Assembly (NCBI RefSeq): GCF_001280085.1
Contig: NZ_LGED01000206.1
Location: forward strand, 62,001 to 126,000
DNA length: 64,000 nt
Direction: 5' to 3'
DNA from: Saccharothrix sp. NRRL B-16348
Lineage (GTDB): Bacteria > Actinomycetota > Actinomycetes > Mycobacteriales > Pseudonocardiaceae
The notes under the pieces are model-generated. The model saw nothing but the letters and a program-made list of their open reading frames with translations, did not search any database and was not told the DNA's origin. Shown piece by piece: positions 43,899-52,100 of the stretch (its first letter is position 1; every line of letters starts with the position of its first letter). A program made the translations under genes and the position numbers.

Positions 43899-44986
43899 TA
43901 GCGCAGTAGCGCGCCCACGCCCTCCCGCAGCTCGGCGACATCGGTGACGACCACCTGTGCGCCGGTCGCCGCCGCGGCGGTGCCCAGCGCCTCGTCGGCC
44001 CGGTGCTCGCCGACGTGCTCGACGCCGAGGCCGAGCAGGTCCTTCTCCCGCAGCGCGAGCTGCGCCGGATCGTCGCCGGACCACACGGTGCGGTCGCCGA
44101 GCGCCGGGTCGGACACCAGCAGCGCGGCCACCTTCGCCTCGCGCAGCGCCTCCACCACGGGCGCCAGGCCCTGCACCGCGCGGCCGTCCGGGCGGCCTGC
44201 CTCGGCGGTGAACTCCTCCACCACGTCGTTGTCCAGGTCGAACTGGTACTGGGTCACGAGGGACTGCACGGCGTGGTCGAACGCGGCGTCGTCCGCGCCC
44301 TCGGCCAGGGTCGCGCCCTCGACCTCGATCAGCACGTCACGGCACCGCGGGCTCAGCTCCTCGCGCACGTCCGCACGTGCCTGCACCTCGCCACCCAGGA
44401 CCAGCAGCCGGGCGTCCAGGCCCGTCACCAGCCGGTCGACCTCCGCGGCCACCAGCGCCGCGTTGCGCTTGGTCGTCTCCTCGACGGCCTTCTGCAGCCG
44501 CCGGTGCGACCAGCCGCCGCCGGGGACCTTGTGCAACGGGTGCTCGTCGCCGTGCACCTCGTCGTGCACGTCACCCGTGCGCTCACCGCGCCCGTCGTAC
44601 CCGTGCAGGTCCGCGCCCGCCCGGTCGACCAGCACGACGACGTGCGGCACGGCGGGTTCCATCCAGGTGGCCAGCGGCAGCAGGTGCGGCAGGTCCGACC
44701 AGCGCACGGTCTCCACGGCGGGCGGGCGCGGCAGCACCCGGTCCAGCAGCAGCCTGCCGTGGGCCGCGACGAGCGCCCGACCGGACTTCCCCGGCACCGG
44801 CGCCAGCACCGCCTCCTGCATCGCGTCCAGCGTGGCGTCGTCCGCGCCCTGCTTGGCGAGTTCCTCGCGCACCCCGCGCCAGCGCAGCTCCATGGCCTTG
44901 GCCGCGTCCTCGGTGTCGTGCGAGGCGTCCAGGTAGACCGACGCGAACGGGCCGCGTTGCCTGACCAGCTCTCCCAACGAAGACAT
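43895..44986 (-). CDS. baeRF2-type eRF1/Vms1-like protein (Rv2629-type)
   Basis: A 363-residue cytosolic protein with the bacterial-archaeal release-factor-like fold (baeRF family 2), related to eRF1/Vms1, as in Rv2629 of M. tuberculosis. Recognisable segments are RGPFASVYLDASHDTEDAAKAMELRWRGVRE, VPHVVVLVDRAGADLHGYDGRG and GGGWSHRRLQKAVEETTKRNAALVA. A release or ribosome-rescue role is inferred from fold only. The ATG at 44986 has GAGG eight bases upstream; the ATG two codons earlier is too close. It is divergent from the EcsC-family gene. Confidence 0.75.
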   Translation of the reverse strand: MSSLGELVRQRGPFASVYLDASHDTEDAAKAMELRWRGVREELAKQGADDATLDAMQEAVLAPVPGKSGRALVAAHGRLLLDRVLPRPPAVETVRWSDLPHLLPLATWMEPAVPHVVVLVDRAGADLHGYDGRGERTGDVHDEVHGDEHPLHKVPGGGWSHRRLQKAVEETTKRNAALVAAEVDRLVTGLDARLLVLGGEVQARADVREELSPRCRDVLIEVEGATLAEGADDAAFDHAVQSLVTQYQFDLDNDVVEEFTAEAGRPDGRAVQGLAPVVEALREAKVAALLVSDPALGDRTVWSGDDPAQLALREKDLLGLGVEHVGEHRADEALGTAAAATGAQVVVTDVAELREGVGALLRY

Positions 44987-45034
44987 GTCCATTGGCCTCG
45001 GCTACCCGATCGCGCGCCGCGTAACCTCGGGGTC

Positions 45035-45733
45035 ATGGTGGACGAACCGGGTGCGATCACCAGGGTGCAGCAGAACGCCGTCGACCACCTGCTCAGGGTG
45101 GGGATCAACGGGTTCGGGCCGTTCAAGGGCGCCCGGCAGATGGCCGTGGAGGCGTTGGACAAGGGGTTGACGCCGGAGGAGGCGATCAAGCACCTGATCC
45201 GGACGCACGTGGCGGCGGCGGGCGTGCAGGGTTTCGCGACGAACGTCGGCGGCCTGATCACGCTGCCGGTCACCCTGCCCGCGAACCTGACGGCGTCCTA
45301 CCTGGTGCAGACGCACCTGATCGCGTCGATCGCCGCCGTGCACGGGCACGACCTGGACAGCGACGAGGTGCAGACGGCGATCCTGGTGTGCCTGCTGGGC
45401 AACGCGGGGACCGAGCTGCTGAAGAAGGCGGGCATCCGGGTCGGCTCCAGGCTCACCATGAACCTGATCGAACGGATACCCGCCCAGCTCATCCGCGAGG
45501 TCAACAAGCGCGTCGGCTTCACCCTCCTGGCCAAGTACGGCACGACCAAGGCGACGGTCACCCTGGCCAAGGGCGTGCCGCTGGTGGGCGGCCTCATCGG
45601 GGGCACGTTCGACGCCGTCACGACCGGCGCCGTGGGCACCTTCGCCGCCCGCTTCTTCACCGAACGCGACGAACCACCCGCGGTCGTGGACGGCACCGTG
45701 ATCGAGGGCGAGATCGTGGACATCCGGGAGTGA
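45035..45733 (+). CDS. EcsC-family protein
   Basis: A 232-residue protein matching the EcsC family, small membrane-associated proteins of unknown function. It shows VGINGFGPFKGARQMAVEAL, HVAAAGVQGFATNVGGLITLPVTLPANL with amphipathic hydrophobic stretches, and TLAKGVPLVGGLIGGTFDAVTTGAVG. No enzyme motif is evident. It is divergent from the baeRF2-type gene with 48 bases between, so both could share one control region. The stop codon lies within the left arm of the inverted-repeat element that follows. Confidence 0.8.
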   Translation: MVDEPGAITRVQQNAVDHLLRVGINGFGPFKGARQMAVEALDKGLTPEEAIKHLIRTHVAAAGVQGFATNVGGLITLPVTLPANLTASYLVQTHLIASIAAVHGHDLDSDEVQTAILVCLLGNAGTELLKKAGIRVGSRLTMNLIERIPAQLIREVNKRVGFTLLAKYGTTKATVTLAKGVPLVGGLIGGTFDAVTTGAVGTFAARFFTERDEPPAVVDGTVIEGEIVDIRE

Positions 45734-45780
45734 TTGGCCCAACGCATCGGCCTGGAGTTGGCCCTTAGCGTGGGCCAATC
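45732..45780. promoter_or_regulatory. Three-armed TTGGCCC inverted-repeat element before an MFS gene
   Basis: GATTGGCCCA (45732-45741) is the exact inverse of TGGGCCAATC (45771-45780). Between them TTGGCCC (45758-45764) is also the inverse of GGGCCAA (45772-45778). The right arm can therefore pair with either the left or the middle arm, giving two exclusive hairpins, or the three arms are half-sites for one protein. It ends 21 bases before the MFS start. Confidence 0.6.
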
Positions 45781-45801
45781 GGGCACCTAGCGTGACGTCC
45801 C

Positions 45802-47019
45802 ATGGGGACGACGAAGGTGCTCGCGGTCGCTCAGGTGGCCAACTCGGTCGGCGACGGGGCGTTCTACGTGTGCTCCGCGCTCTACTTCACCCGGGTCGTG
45901 GGCCTGTCGGCGACGAGTGTCGGGGTGGCGTTGACGGTGGCCTGGGCGGTCGGCGCGGTGGTCGGGGTGGGGTTCGGGCACCTCGCCGACCGGGTCGGGC
46001 CGAGGCGGGTCGCGATCGGGTTGGCGGTCGGCACGGCCGGTGCGCTGGCGTCGTTCCTGGTGGTCCGCTCGTTCTGGGCGTTCGTGGTGGCCGCGTGCGC
46101 CTACACGTGCGGTCAGTGCGGGTTGGCCGCCGCACGGCAGGCGTTGCTGGCGGGGCTGGTCGGGCCGGAGCGGCGGACGCGGGTGCGGGCCGTGCTGCAG
46201 TCCGTGGTCAACGGTGGGCTGGCCGTGGGCGCGGGGCTCGGCGGGGTGGCGTTGCACGTGGACACGGCGGCGGCGTACCTGGCGGTGTTCGCGTTGGACG
46301 CGGTCGGGTTCGTGGTCGCGGCGGTGGTGCTGCGCGGGGTGCCCGAGGTGGTGGCGGTGGCCCGGACGGGACGGCTCGGGGTGCTGCGGGACCGGCCGTA
46401 CGCGCTGGTGGCGTTGCTGAACTCGGTCCTCTTGCTCTACATGCCGATGCTGAGCCTGGTCGTGCCGCTGTGGGTCGTCGAACGCACCTCCGCGCCGAAG
46501 TGGGTGGTCGGCCTGCTGTTCGTGCTCAACACCGGCGCGGTGGTGGTCGGGCAGGTGCGGCTGGCGCGCGGCGTGACCGATCTGCGCACGGCGGCACGGT
46601 CGGTGCGGCGTGGAGGGGTGTTGTTGCTCGCGTCGTGCGCGGTGTTCGCGTGGTCCGCAGGTGTACCCGATCGGGTGGCGGTGGCGGTGCTCGTCGTCGC
46701 GGCGGGCATCCAGGTGGTCGGCGAGATGCTGCACGGCGCGGGTTCGTGGGAGATCGGCTTCGGCCTCGCGCCGGCCGACAAGCAGGGGCAGTACCAGGGG
46801 TTCTACGGCACCGGCACGGCGGTCGCGCGCACCGTCGGCCCGTTGCTGCTCACCACCCTGGTGCTGGGCGGGGGAGTGGTGGGCTGGCTCGTGCTGGGCG
46901 CGCTGTTCCTGGCCGCCGCACTGGCCATGACGCCCGCCGTGGCGTGGGCGCGGCGGGCGGGATCCGCGCCGACCGGTAAAAGGATTGGCGCGGCGGCGGA
47001 AACCACGCTAACGTCATGA
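45802..47019 (+). CDS. MFS transporter
   Basis: A 405-residue twelve-helix transporter. VAQVANSVGDGAFYVCSALYF opens the first helix and VGFGHLADRVGPRRVAIGL is the loop 2-3 motif (GxLADRxGxRR) of the drug/proton antiporter type. The substrate is unknown. No regulator gene adjoins it, but the three-armed repeat upstream is a likely control site. The stop codon overlaps the ATG of a nine-codon ORF (ATGA), followed by a hairpin. Confidence 0.85.
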   Translation: MGTTKVLAVAQVANSVGDGAFYVCSALYFTRVVGLSATSVGVALTVAWAVGAVVGVGFGHLADRVGPRRVAIGLAVGTAGALASFLVVRSFWAFVVAACAYTCGQCGLAAARQALLAGLVGPERRTRVRAVLQSVVNGGLAVGAGLGGVALHVDTAAAYLAVFALDAVGFVVAAVVLRGVPEVVAVARTGRLGVLRDRPYALVALLNSVLLLYMPMLSLVVPLWVVERTSAPKWVVGLLFVLNTGAVVVGQVRLARGVTDLRTAARSVRRGGVLLLASCAVFAWSAGVPDRVAVAVLVVAAGIQVVGEMLHGAGSWEIGFGLAPADKQGQYQGFYGTGTAVARTVGPLLLTTLVLGGGVVGWLVLGALFLAAALAMTPAVAWARRAGSAPTGKRIGAAAETTLTS

Positions 47020-47045
47020 CCATGTTCTTCCAGATCTACCTCTGA
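47016..47045 (+). CDS. Nine-codon ORF, possible leader peptide
   Basis: The sequence encodes MTMFFQIYL and stops. Its ATG overlaps the MFS stop in an ATGA arrangement, so it can be translated by re-initiation. Twenty bases later a stable hairpin forms, and the two small NRAARRG genes follow. The size and hydrophobic, aromatic content are like ribosome-stalling leader peptides, but no ribosome site is visible and function is unproven. Confidence 0.3.
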   Translation: MTMFFQIYL

Positions 47046-47065
47046 GGACTTCTTCCTCCAGCGCC

Positions 47066-47085
47066 GCACCGGCCTCGGGCCGTGC
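47066..47085 (+). terminator. Hairpin after the nine-codon ORF (terminator or attenuator)
   Basis: CGGCC and GGCCG close on a TCG loop, extended by GCA/TGC with one bulged C. It lies 47 bases past the MFS stop and could end the MFS message or attenuate read-through into the small genes. A pyrimidine-rich run (CCTTCTCCT) follows. Confidence 0.45.
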
Positions 47086-47184
47086 CGCGCCCTTCTCCTG
47101 GTGGCCCCAGCGGCTCTTCACGCGACCCTGTCGAACCACGGGTCGTAGTCTTCTGCACGCCTCGAACACCGAGGAGGCGAACGC

Positions 47185-47337
47185 ATGCCCACCATGCGCA
47201 ACGAACCGCCACACGACGGTCAGCCGTCCAACCGCGCCGCACGCCGCGGCGCTCGCTCGTCCGGCGCGGTGCAGCCGCGTTTCGGCGGCGGCCGAGCCGT
47301 CGTCAACCCGCGCCAGTACGCCCTGCGTCGTCGCTGA
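47185..47337 (+). CDS. Small basic protein with NRAARRG motif (first)
   Basis: A 50-residue, strongly basic protein too short for most gene callers. A GAGGAGG site lies before the ATG. It contains PSNRAARRGARSSG and ends NPRQYALRRR. It has no membrane segment or cysteine. The NRAARRG block recurs in the next gene, 31 bases on, so the two form a related pair. Function is unknown; the charge suggests nucleic-acid binding. Confidence 0.6.
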   Translation: MPTMRNEPPHDGQPSNRAARRGARSSGAVQPRFGGGRAVVNPRQYALRRR

Positions 47338-47368
47338 CCAGCGACCTCGCCACACCCAGGAGGCAGAC

Positions 47369-47560
47369 ATGACCGATCAGGACGTTCCGCAGGTCGAGGA
47401 CGGCGAGCAGGACCAGCCGGAGCAGACCGAGGTTCCGCTCAACCGCGCGGCCCGCCGCGGTCACGCCCAGAAGAACGACGGCGTGAACAAGATCCCGGGC
47501 CGCCCGCACCAGAACACGTTCGTCGGCCGACGCGTGTTCCGGCGCACGAGCGGCGGCTGA
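47369..47560 (+). CDS. Small protein with NRAARRG motif (second)
   Basis: A 63-residue protein with an acidic first third (QDVPQVEDGEQDQPEQTE) and a basic remainder (PLNRAARRGHAQKNDG, VGRRVFRRTSGG). AGGAGG precedes the ATG. It shares NRAARRG with the neighbouring 50-residue protein. It has no recognised family or signal peptide. The split charge could allow self-association or binding to the basic partner. It ends 43 bases before the LuxR gene. Confidence 0.65.
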   Translation: MTDQDVPQVEDGEQDQPEQTEVPLNRAARRGHAQKNDGVNKIPGRPHQNTFVGRRVFRRTSGG

Positions 47561-47603
47561 GCGACGACCGGCACGCGACCGCTCGACTAGTCTCCGGTGC
47601 GCT

Positions 47604-50243
47604 ATGAGCGCACACCTGGTGAGCCCGGAGCTGGTCGGGCGGTCGGCCGAACTCGGGCACCTCGCGGGCGCGTTCGACCACGCGCCCGCGACGGTGCTCG
47701 TCGGCGGTGAGGCGGGTGTCGGGAAGTCCCGGCTGATCGACGACTTCACCGCCCGGCTCGACGCCACCGTGCTGCTCGGCGGCTGCGTCGAGCTGGACGG
47801 GCTGCCGTTCGCGCCGTTCGTCGCGGCCCTGCGCGGTGTCGAGGTGACGGACCGCGAACGCGCCGACCTCGCGCCGCTGCTGCCTTCGTTCCAGGGCGAG
47901 GCGACGGGGGACGAGGCACGCCCACGGTTGTTCGAGGGCGTGTTGTCGTTGCTGGGCAGGCTTTCCGAGCAACGGCCGGTGGTCCTCGTGGTCGAGGACG
48001 CGCACTGGCTGGACCGCTCCAGCCGCGACCTGCTCGACTTCCTGGTGCGCAACCAACGCGCGGTGCCGCGGTCGGTGGTCGTGGTGACCTACCGGTCCGA
48101 CGAGCTCGGCGGCCCGGTGCGGCCGCTGCTGGCCGAGCTGAGCCGGGTGCCGTGGGTGCGCCGGTTCGAGCTGCCCCGGCTGTCCGCCCGCGACGTGCGC
48201 GCCCAGCTGCGCGGGATCCTCGGCGCGGAACCGGATCCGGTGTCCGCGCACGCCGTGTTCCGGCGCAGCGAGGGCAACCCGCTGTTCGTCGAGGCCCTCG
48301 TGGACGGCGAGGCGGAGCTGTCGCTGGAGGAGTTGCTGCTCAGCCGGGTCGAACGGCTGGAGCCCGCCGCCGTCGCCCTCGTGCGCGCCGCGGCTGTCGG
48401 CGGCCGGCGCGTGTCCCACGACGTCCTGCGCGAAGTCCACGACGTCACGCCGATGCGGTCCATTGTGGACGCCGGCGTGATGGTGGTGGACGGCGACGGC
48501 TACGCGTTCCGGCACGCGTTGATCCGCGACGCGGTCTACCGGCGGCTGCTCCCCGGCGAACGGGTCGAGCTGCACGCGCGGTACGCCGCCGTGCTGCCGA
48601 GGTCCGCCGCCGCCGAGTTGGCGCACCACCGGTACGCGGCCGGTGACGTCGCGGGCGCGGTGTCCGCCGCGTGGGAGGCCGCCGGCATCGCCCGTCGCAC
48701 GTTGGCCTACGCCGAGCAGCTGGCCATGCTCGACCGCGTCCTGTCCTTGTGGGACGACGCCGCGCACCTCGACGTCGACCGGCTCACCGTGCTGGAGGCG
48801 GCCGGTGAGGCGGCGAGCCGCGCGGGGGAGCACGAGCGCGGCGAGGAGCTGACCAGCGAGCTGTTGGCCTGCCTCGACCCGGCGGTCGAGCGGATCCGGT
48901 ACGCGGCCGTGGTGGAGCAGCGCGGTCGGCTGCGGGCCCAGCTCGGCAGGCCGGGCGCGCTCGAAGACCACCGCGAGGCCGTGCGGCTCGCGCCCGAGGG
49001 GCACCCGATCCGCGGCTACCTGCTCAACTCGTTGGCCGCCCGGCTGATGGCGGTCCCGCGCCCGGACGAGGCGCGCGAGGTCGCGGAGGAGGCGTTGGGC
49101 GCGGCCCACCACGCCGGCGACGACCCGTCCGAGGCCGCCGCGCTGATCTCGTTGGCCGTGCTTGACGCGCGGCTGGGCGACCTGGACGCGCAGCTGCCCC
49201 GGCTCCGCCGCGCGCGGGCCATCGCGGAGAACGTCGCGGCGCACCGCGTGCGGCTGCGCGCGCTGCACTGCGAGTCGTCGTTGTCGGAGGCGTACGGGCG
49301 GCTCGCGGAGGCCGAGGAGCTGGCCAGGCTCGGCCTGCGGACCGCCCGTGAGCTCGGGTTGGCGCGGTCCGCGGGCACGTCGCACGCCGTGGACCTGGCC
49401 AGGGCGTTGATCGCGGCGGGCCGGTGGGACGAGGCGCTGGAGTGCGTCGACCACGCCCTGGACCACGCGCCGCCGGCCGTCTACCACGCGCACCTGCTGT
49501 GCCTGGCGGGGTTCGTGGACGTGCAGCGGGGCGACGTCGACCGGGCCGAGTGGGCGTTGACCAGGGCGCGGGAGCTGGCCGACACGCCGTTCATCCAGGA
49601 CCCGCTGCAGCTGCCCCGGCTGGAGGCCGAGGTGCGGTGGGCGCAGGGCCGGGTGGACGAGGCGGCGGCCGTGGTGCGGGCCGCGTTCGACCTGCCGCAC
49701 GTGCGGGTCGCGTCCCGGTTCTCCTGGCCGCTGGCCGCGTTGGGTGTGCGGCTCGGGCTGGCGGCGCCGGACCTGCCGGTGGCCGGACCGGTGCAGGCCG
49801 CGTGGGCGTCGACGTGCCGGGGCGAGTGGCGTGAGGCGGTCGCCGCCTGGGAGGCGTTGGGTCAGCCGTTGTGGCACGCCGAGGCGTTGTTCGGGCTGGC
49901 GTCGCAGACGCGGGACGCCGACGCGTTGCGCCGTGCGGCGGAGCTGGCCGAAGGGCTCGGCGCGACGCCGTTGCGCGACCGGATCGCGGACCTGGCGCGG
50001 CGGGCGCGGGTGACGTTGACCGGCGAGGGCGCGGCGCAGCGGGCGCGGTTCGGGCTGACCGCCCGTGAGGTGGAGATCCTGCGACTGGTCACGGACGGGC
50101 TGGGCAACCGGGAGATCGGCGAGCGGCTGTTCATCTCGGTGAAGACGGCGAGCGTGCACGTGTCGAACATCCTGGGCAAGCTCGGCGTGGCCAACCGGGT
50201 CGAGGCGGCGGCGACGGCTCACAGGCTGAGGCTGTTCGAATAG
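47604..50243 (+). CDS. Large ATP-binding LuxR-family regulator (LAL)
   Basis: An 879-residue transcriptional regulator. An N-terminal AAA ATPase domain has Walker A VGGEAGVGKSRLIDDF near residue 33 and Walker B VVLVVEDAHWLDRSSRDLL near residue 135. A long helical TPR-like middle follows. A C-terminal LuxR HTH (GLTAREVEILRLVTDGLGNREIG, FISVKTASVHVSNILGKLGV) closes the protein. LAL regulators often activate secondary metabolite or catabolic genes. No biosynthetic cluster adjoins it, so its targets are unknown. The nearest candidates are the small NRAARRG genes and the downstream reductase/MFS pair. Confidence 0.92.
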   Translation: MSAHLVSPELVGRSAELGHLAGAFDHAPATVLVGGEAGVGKSRLIDDFTARLDATVLLGGCVELDGLPFAPFVAALRGVEVTDRERADLAPLLPSFQGEATGDEARPRLFEGVLSLLGRLSEQRPVVLVVEDAHWLDRSSRDLLDFLVRNQRAVPRSVVVVTYRSDELGGPVRPLLAELSRVPWVRRFELPRLSARDVRAQLRGILGAEPDPVSAHAVFRRSEGNPLFVEALVDGEAELSLEELLLSRVERLEPAAVALVRAAAVGGRRVSHDVLREVHDVTPMRSIVDAGVMVVDGDGYAFRHALIRDAVYRRLLPGERVELHARYAAVLPRSAAAELAHHRYAAGDVAGAVSAAWEAAGIARRTLAYAEQLAMLDRVLSLWDDAAHLDVDRLTVLEAAGEAASRAGEHERGEELTSELLACLDPAVERIRYAAVVEQRGRLRAQLGRPGALEDHREAVRLAPEGHPIRGYLLNSLAARLMAVPRPDEAREVAEEALGAAHHAGDDPSEAAALISLAVLDARLGDLDAQLPRLRRARAIAENVAAHRVRLRALHCESSLSEAYGRLAEAEELARLGLRTARELGLARSAGTSHAVDLARALIAAGRWDEALECVDHALDHAPPAVYHAHLLCLAGFVDVQRGDVDRAEWALTRARELADTPFIQDPLQLPRLEAEVRWAQGRVDEAAAVVRAAFDLPHVRVASRFSWPLAALGVRLGLAAPDLPVAGPVQAAWASTCRGEWREAVAAWEALGQPLWHAEALFGLASQTRDADALRRAAELAEGLGATPLRDRIADLARRARVTLTGEGAAQRARFGLTAREVEILRLVTDGLGNREIGERLFISVKTASVHVSNILGKLGVANRVEAAATAHRLRLFE

Positions 50244-50292
50244 GGCTCGTGCCCGATGCCCCGCCGGGTGCCTTAGACCGACCGTTGACGGC

Positions 50293-50832
50293 ATGGAGAT
50301 CTTGGGGATCGCGGGGAGCCTCCGCGCTCAGTCGTTCAACCGGAGGTTGCTGGCGGCGGCACGGCACGAGCTGCCGGAGGACGCGCGGCTGGTGGTGTGG
50401 GACGGGTTGGCAGCGGTGCCGCCGTTCGACGAGGACGCCGAGGACGGGCCGGTGCCGCCGGCGGTCGCGGGGCTGAGGGAGGCCATCGGGTCGGCGACGG
50501 CGCTGCTGATCGCGACGCCGGAGTACAACGGATCGCTTCCGGGCCAGTTGAAGAACGCGCTGGACTGGGCGTCCCGGCCGCACGGAGCGGGAGTGCTGAC
50601 CGGTAAGCCCGTCGCCGTGGTCGGCGCGAGCCCGAGCCCGAACGGCGCCGCGCTGGCGCAGGGCGACCTGCTGCGGGTGCTGGCCACGGCCGGCGCGTCG
50701 GTGGTCGGCGGGCCGGTGGCGGTCGGGCAGGCGTTCCGGCGGTTCGACGAGCACGACAGGTTGCTGGACCACGATCTGCGGGAGGCGCTGGGCGGGGTGC
50801 TCGCCGAGCTGGTCGGCCGGGTGGTCGCGTGA
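50293..50832 (+). CDS. NADPH-dependent FMN reductase
   Basis: A 179-residue flavodoxin-fold reductase of the SsuE/ChrR type. It starts MEILGIAGSLRAQSFNRRLL, the FMN phosphate loop GSLRxxSxN, then shows TPEYNGSLPGQLKNALDWASRP, the family signature. It probably reduces FMN or quinones/chromate using NAD(P)H. The MFS gene follows with a four-base overlap, so they are co-expressed. Confidence 0.9.
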   Translation: MEILGIAGSLRAQSFNRRLLAAARHELPEDARLVVWDGLAAVPPFDEDAEDGPVPPAVAGLREAIGSATALLIATPEYNGSLPGQLKNALDWASRPHGAGVLTGKPVAVVGASPSPNGAALAQGDLLRVLATAGASVVGGPVAVGQAFRRFDEHDRLLDHDLREALGGVLAELVGRVVA

Positions 50833-51998
50833 CCACCGTGCTGGAGCGCACCCGCTGGAGCGCGGTGTGGGCGGTGTCGTCCGCGATCGTGCTGGGGTCG
50901 CTCGACCTCACCGCCGTCGCGGTGGCGCTGCCGGTGCTCGGTGCCGAGCTCGACGCCGGGCCAACGGTCACCCAGTGGGTCCTGCTGGCCTACAACATCC
51001 CGTTGATCGCGTTGAGCCTCCCGGCGGGCAGGTGGCTGGACCGGGCCGGGCACCTGCCCGCGTTCCTGCTGGCGGTCGGCGGGTTCGGGGCGACCAGCCT
51101 GCTGATCGCGGTCGCGCCCAACGCGGCGGTGGTGTTGACCGGGCGGGCGTTGCAGGGGGTGTTCAGCGCGTTGATCGGCGCGCTGGCCATGCCGATCATC
51201 GCGGCCAACGTGCGTCCGGAACACCGAGCGCGCGCGATGGGGATCGTGCTCACGCTCATCCCGTTGAGCGGTGTGGCCGGCCCGGCGTTCGGCGGGTTGC
51301 TGACCGACCTGTTCGGCTGGCGGTCCGTCTTCCTGATCAACCTGCCGGTGGTGGCGCTCGCCGCGCTGGTGGGGCGGCGGGGGATCGCGACGGACGGGCG
51401 CGGGTTGCCGTGGCCGAGCGTGCGGCTGCTGGTCGAGTCCGCGGTGCTCGGTGCACGCGTGGTTCGGCTGCCGTCGTTGGCGCTGCCGCTGGTGGCGATG
51501 ATGTTGGTGGTGGTCGGGGCGGGCGCGTTGCACTTCGCGGTGCCCTACGCGTTGGTGGAGCTGCCGTCGCGGACGGTCGGGTTGGTGCTGCTGGCGTTCT
51601 CGGCGGGGATGGCGGTGCTGTCGCCGATCGCCGGGGTGATCGCGGACCGGTACGGGTACCGGTCGGTCGCCGTGGTCGGCACGGCGGTGGCCTTGATCGG
51701 TACGGTCCTGTTGCTCCAGGCGGGTGATGATCCGTGGGACCTGGCGTGGCGGCTGGCGCTGATCGGGATCGGGCACGGGCTGTTCGCCGGACCCAACGCG
51801 GCGGCCGTCATGGCGCGGACGCCACCGGAGCTGATGGGCACGTCCGGAGGCGTGACGACGCTGGTCCGCACGGTCGGCTTCTCGGTCGGACCGGCGTTGG
51901 GCGCGGCGCTCGGCGGGTTCCACCAGACCGTCGTGGTGCTGGTCGCGATCACCGCCGTCGGCCTCCTCGCGACGGCCGCACAGCGGAAGACGACGTGA
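50829..51998 (+). CDS. MFS transporter
   Basis: A 389-residue transporter. SSAIVLGSLDLTAVAVALPVLGAEL and TQWVLLAYNIPLIALSLPAGRWLDRAGHLPAF resemble the DHA2-type drug exporter N-terminus (the LDxTxVxVALP motif of helix 1). At this length it has twelve helices rather than fourteen. The GTG start overlaps the flavin reductase stop, forming a two-gene operon. A twelve-base inverted repeat 19 bases past the stop may terminate it. Confidence 0.85.
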   Translation: MTTVLERTRWSAVWAVSSAIVLGSLDLTAVAVALPVLGAELDAGPTVTQWVLLAYNIPLIALSLPAGRWLDRAGHLPAFLLAVGGFGATSLLIAVAPNAAVVLTGRALQGVFSALIGALAMPIIAANVRPEHRARAMGIVLTLIPLSGVAGPAFGGLLTDLFGWRSVFLINLPVVALAALVGRRGIATDGRGLPWPSVRLLVESAVLGARVVRLPSLALPLVAMMLVVVGAGALHFAVPYALVELPSRTVGLVLLAFSAGMAVLSPIAGVIADRYGYRSVAVVGTAVALIGTVLLLQAGDDPWDLAWRLALIGIGHGLFAGPNAAAVMARTPPELMGTSGGVTTLVRTVGFSVGPALGAALGGFHQTVVVLVAITAVGLLATAAQRKTT

Positions 51999-52016
51999 CG
52001 GGGTAGTGCTCTCTTC

Positions 52017-52044
52017 GGGCACGTGATCTGCCGATCACGTGCCC
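52017..52044. terminator. Perfect twelve-base inverted repeat between MFS and CBS genes
   Basis: GGGCACGTGATC and GATCACGTGCCC are exact inverses around TGCC. The site lies 19 bases after the MFS stop and 57 before the CBS-protein start, without a T tract. It may be a terminator, or an operator of the CBS gene; the CACGTG core within each arm favours protein binding about as much. Confidence 0.55.
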
Positions 52045-52100
52045 GGCGAACTAGCCTGAGCTGGGTAGCAACCGGGTCTGGCGGAGATCGGGAGGTGCCC

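Noticed and set aside
47439..50294. A 951-codon open frame antisense to the LuxR regulator
   Set aside because: Same cause: GC-biased third positions in a clearly recognisable regulator gene. The antisense translation has no family resemblance and no ribosome site.
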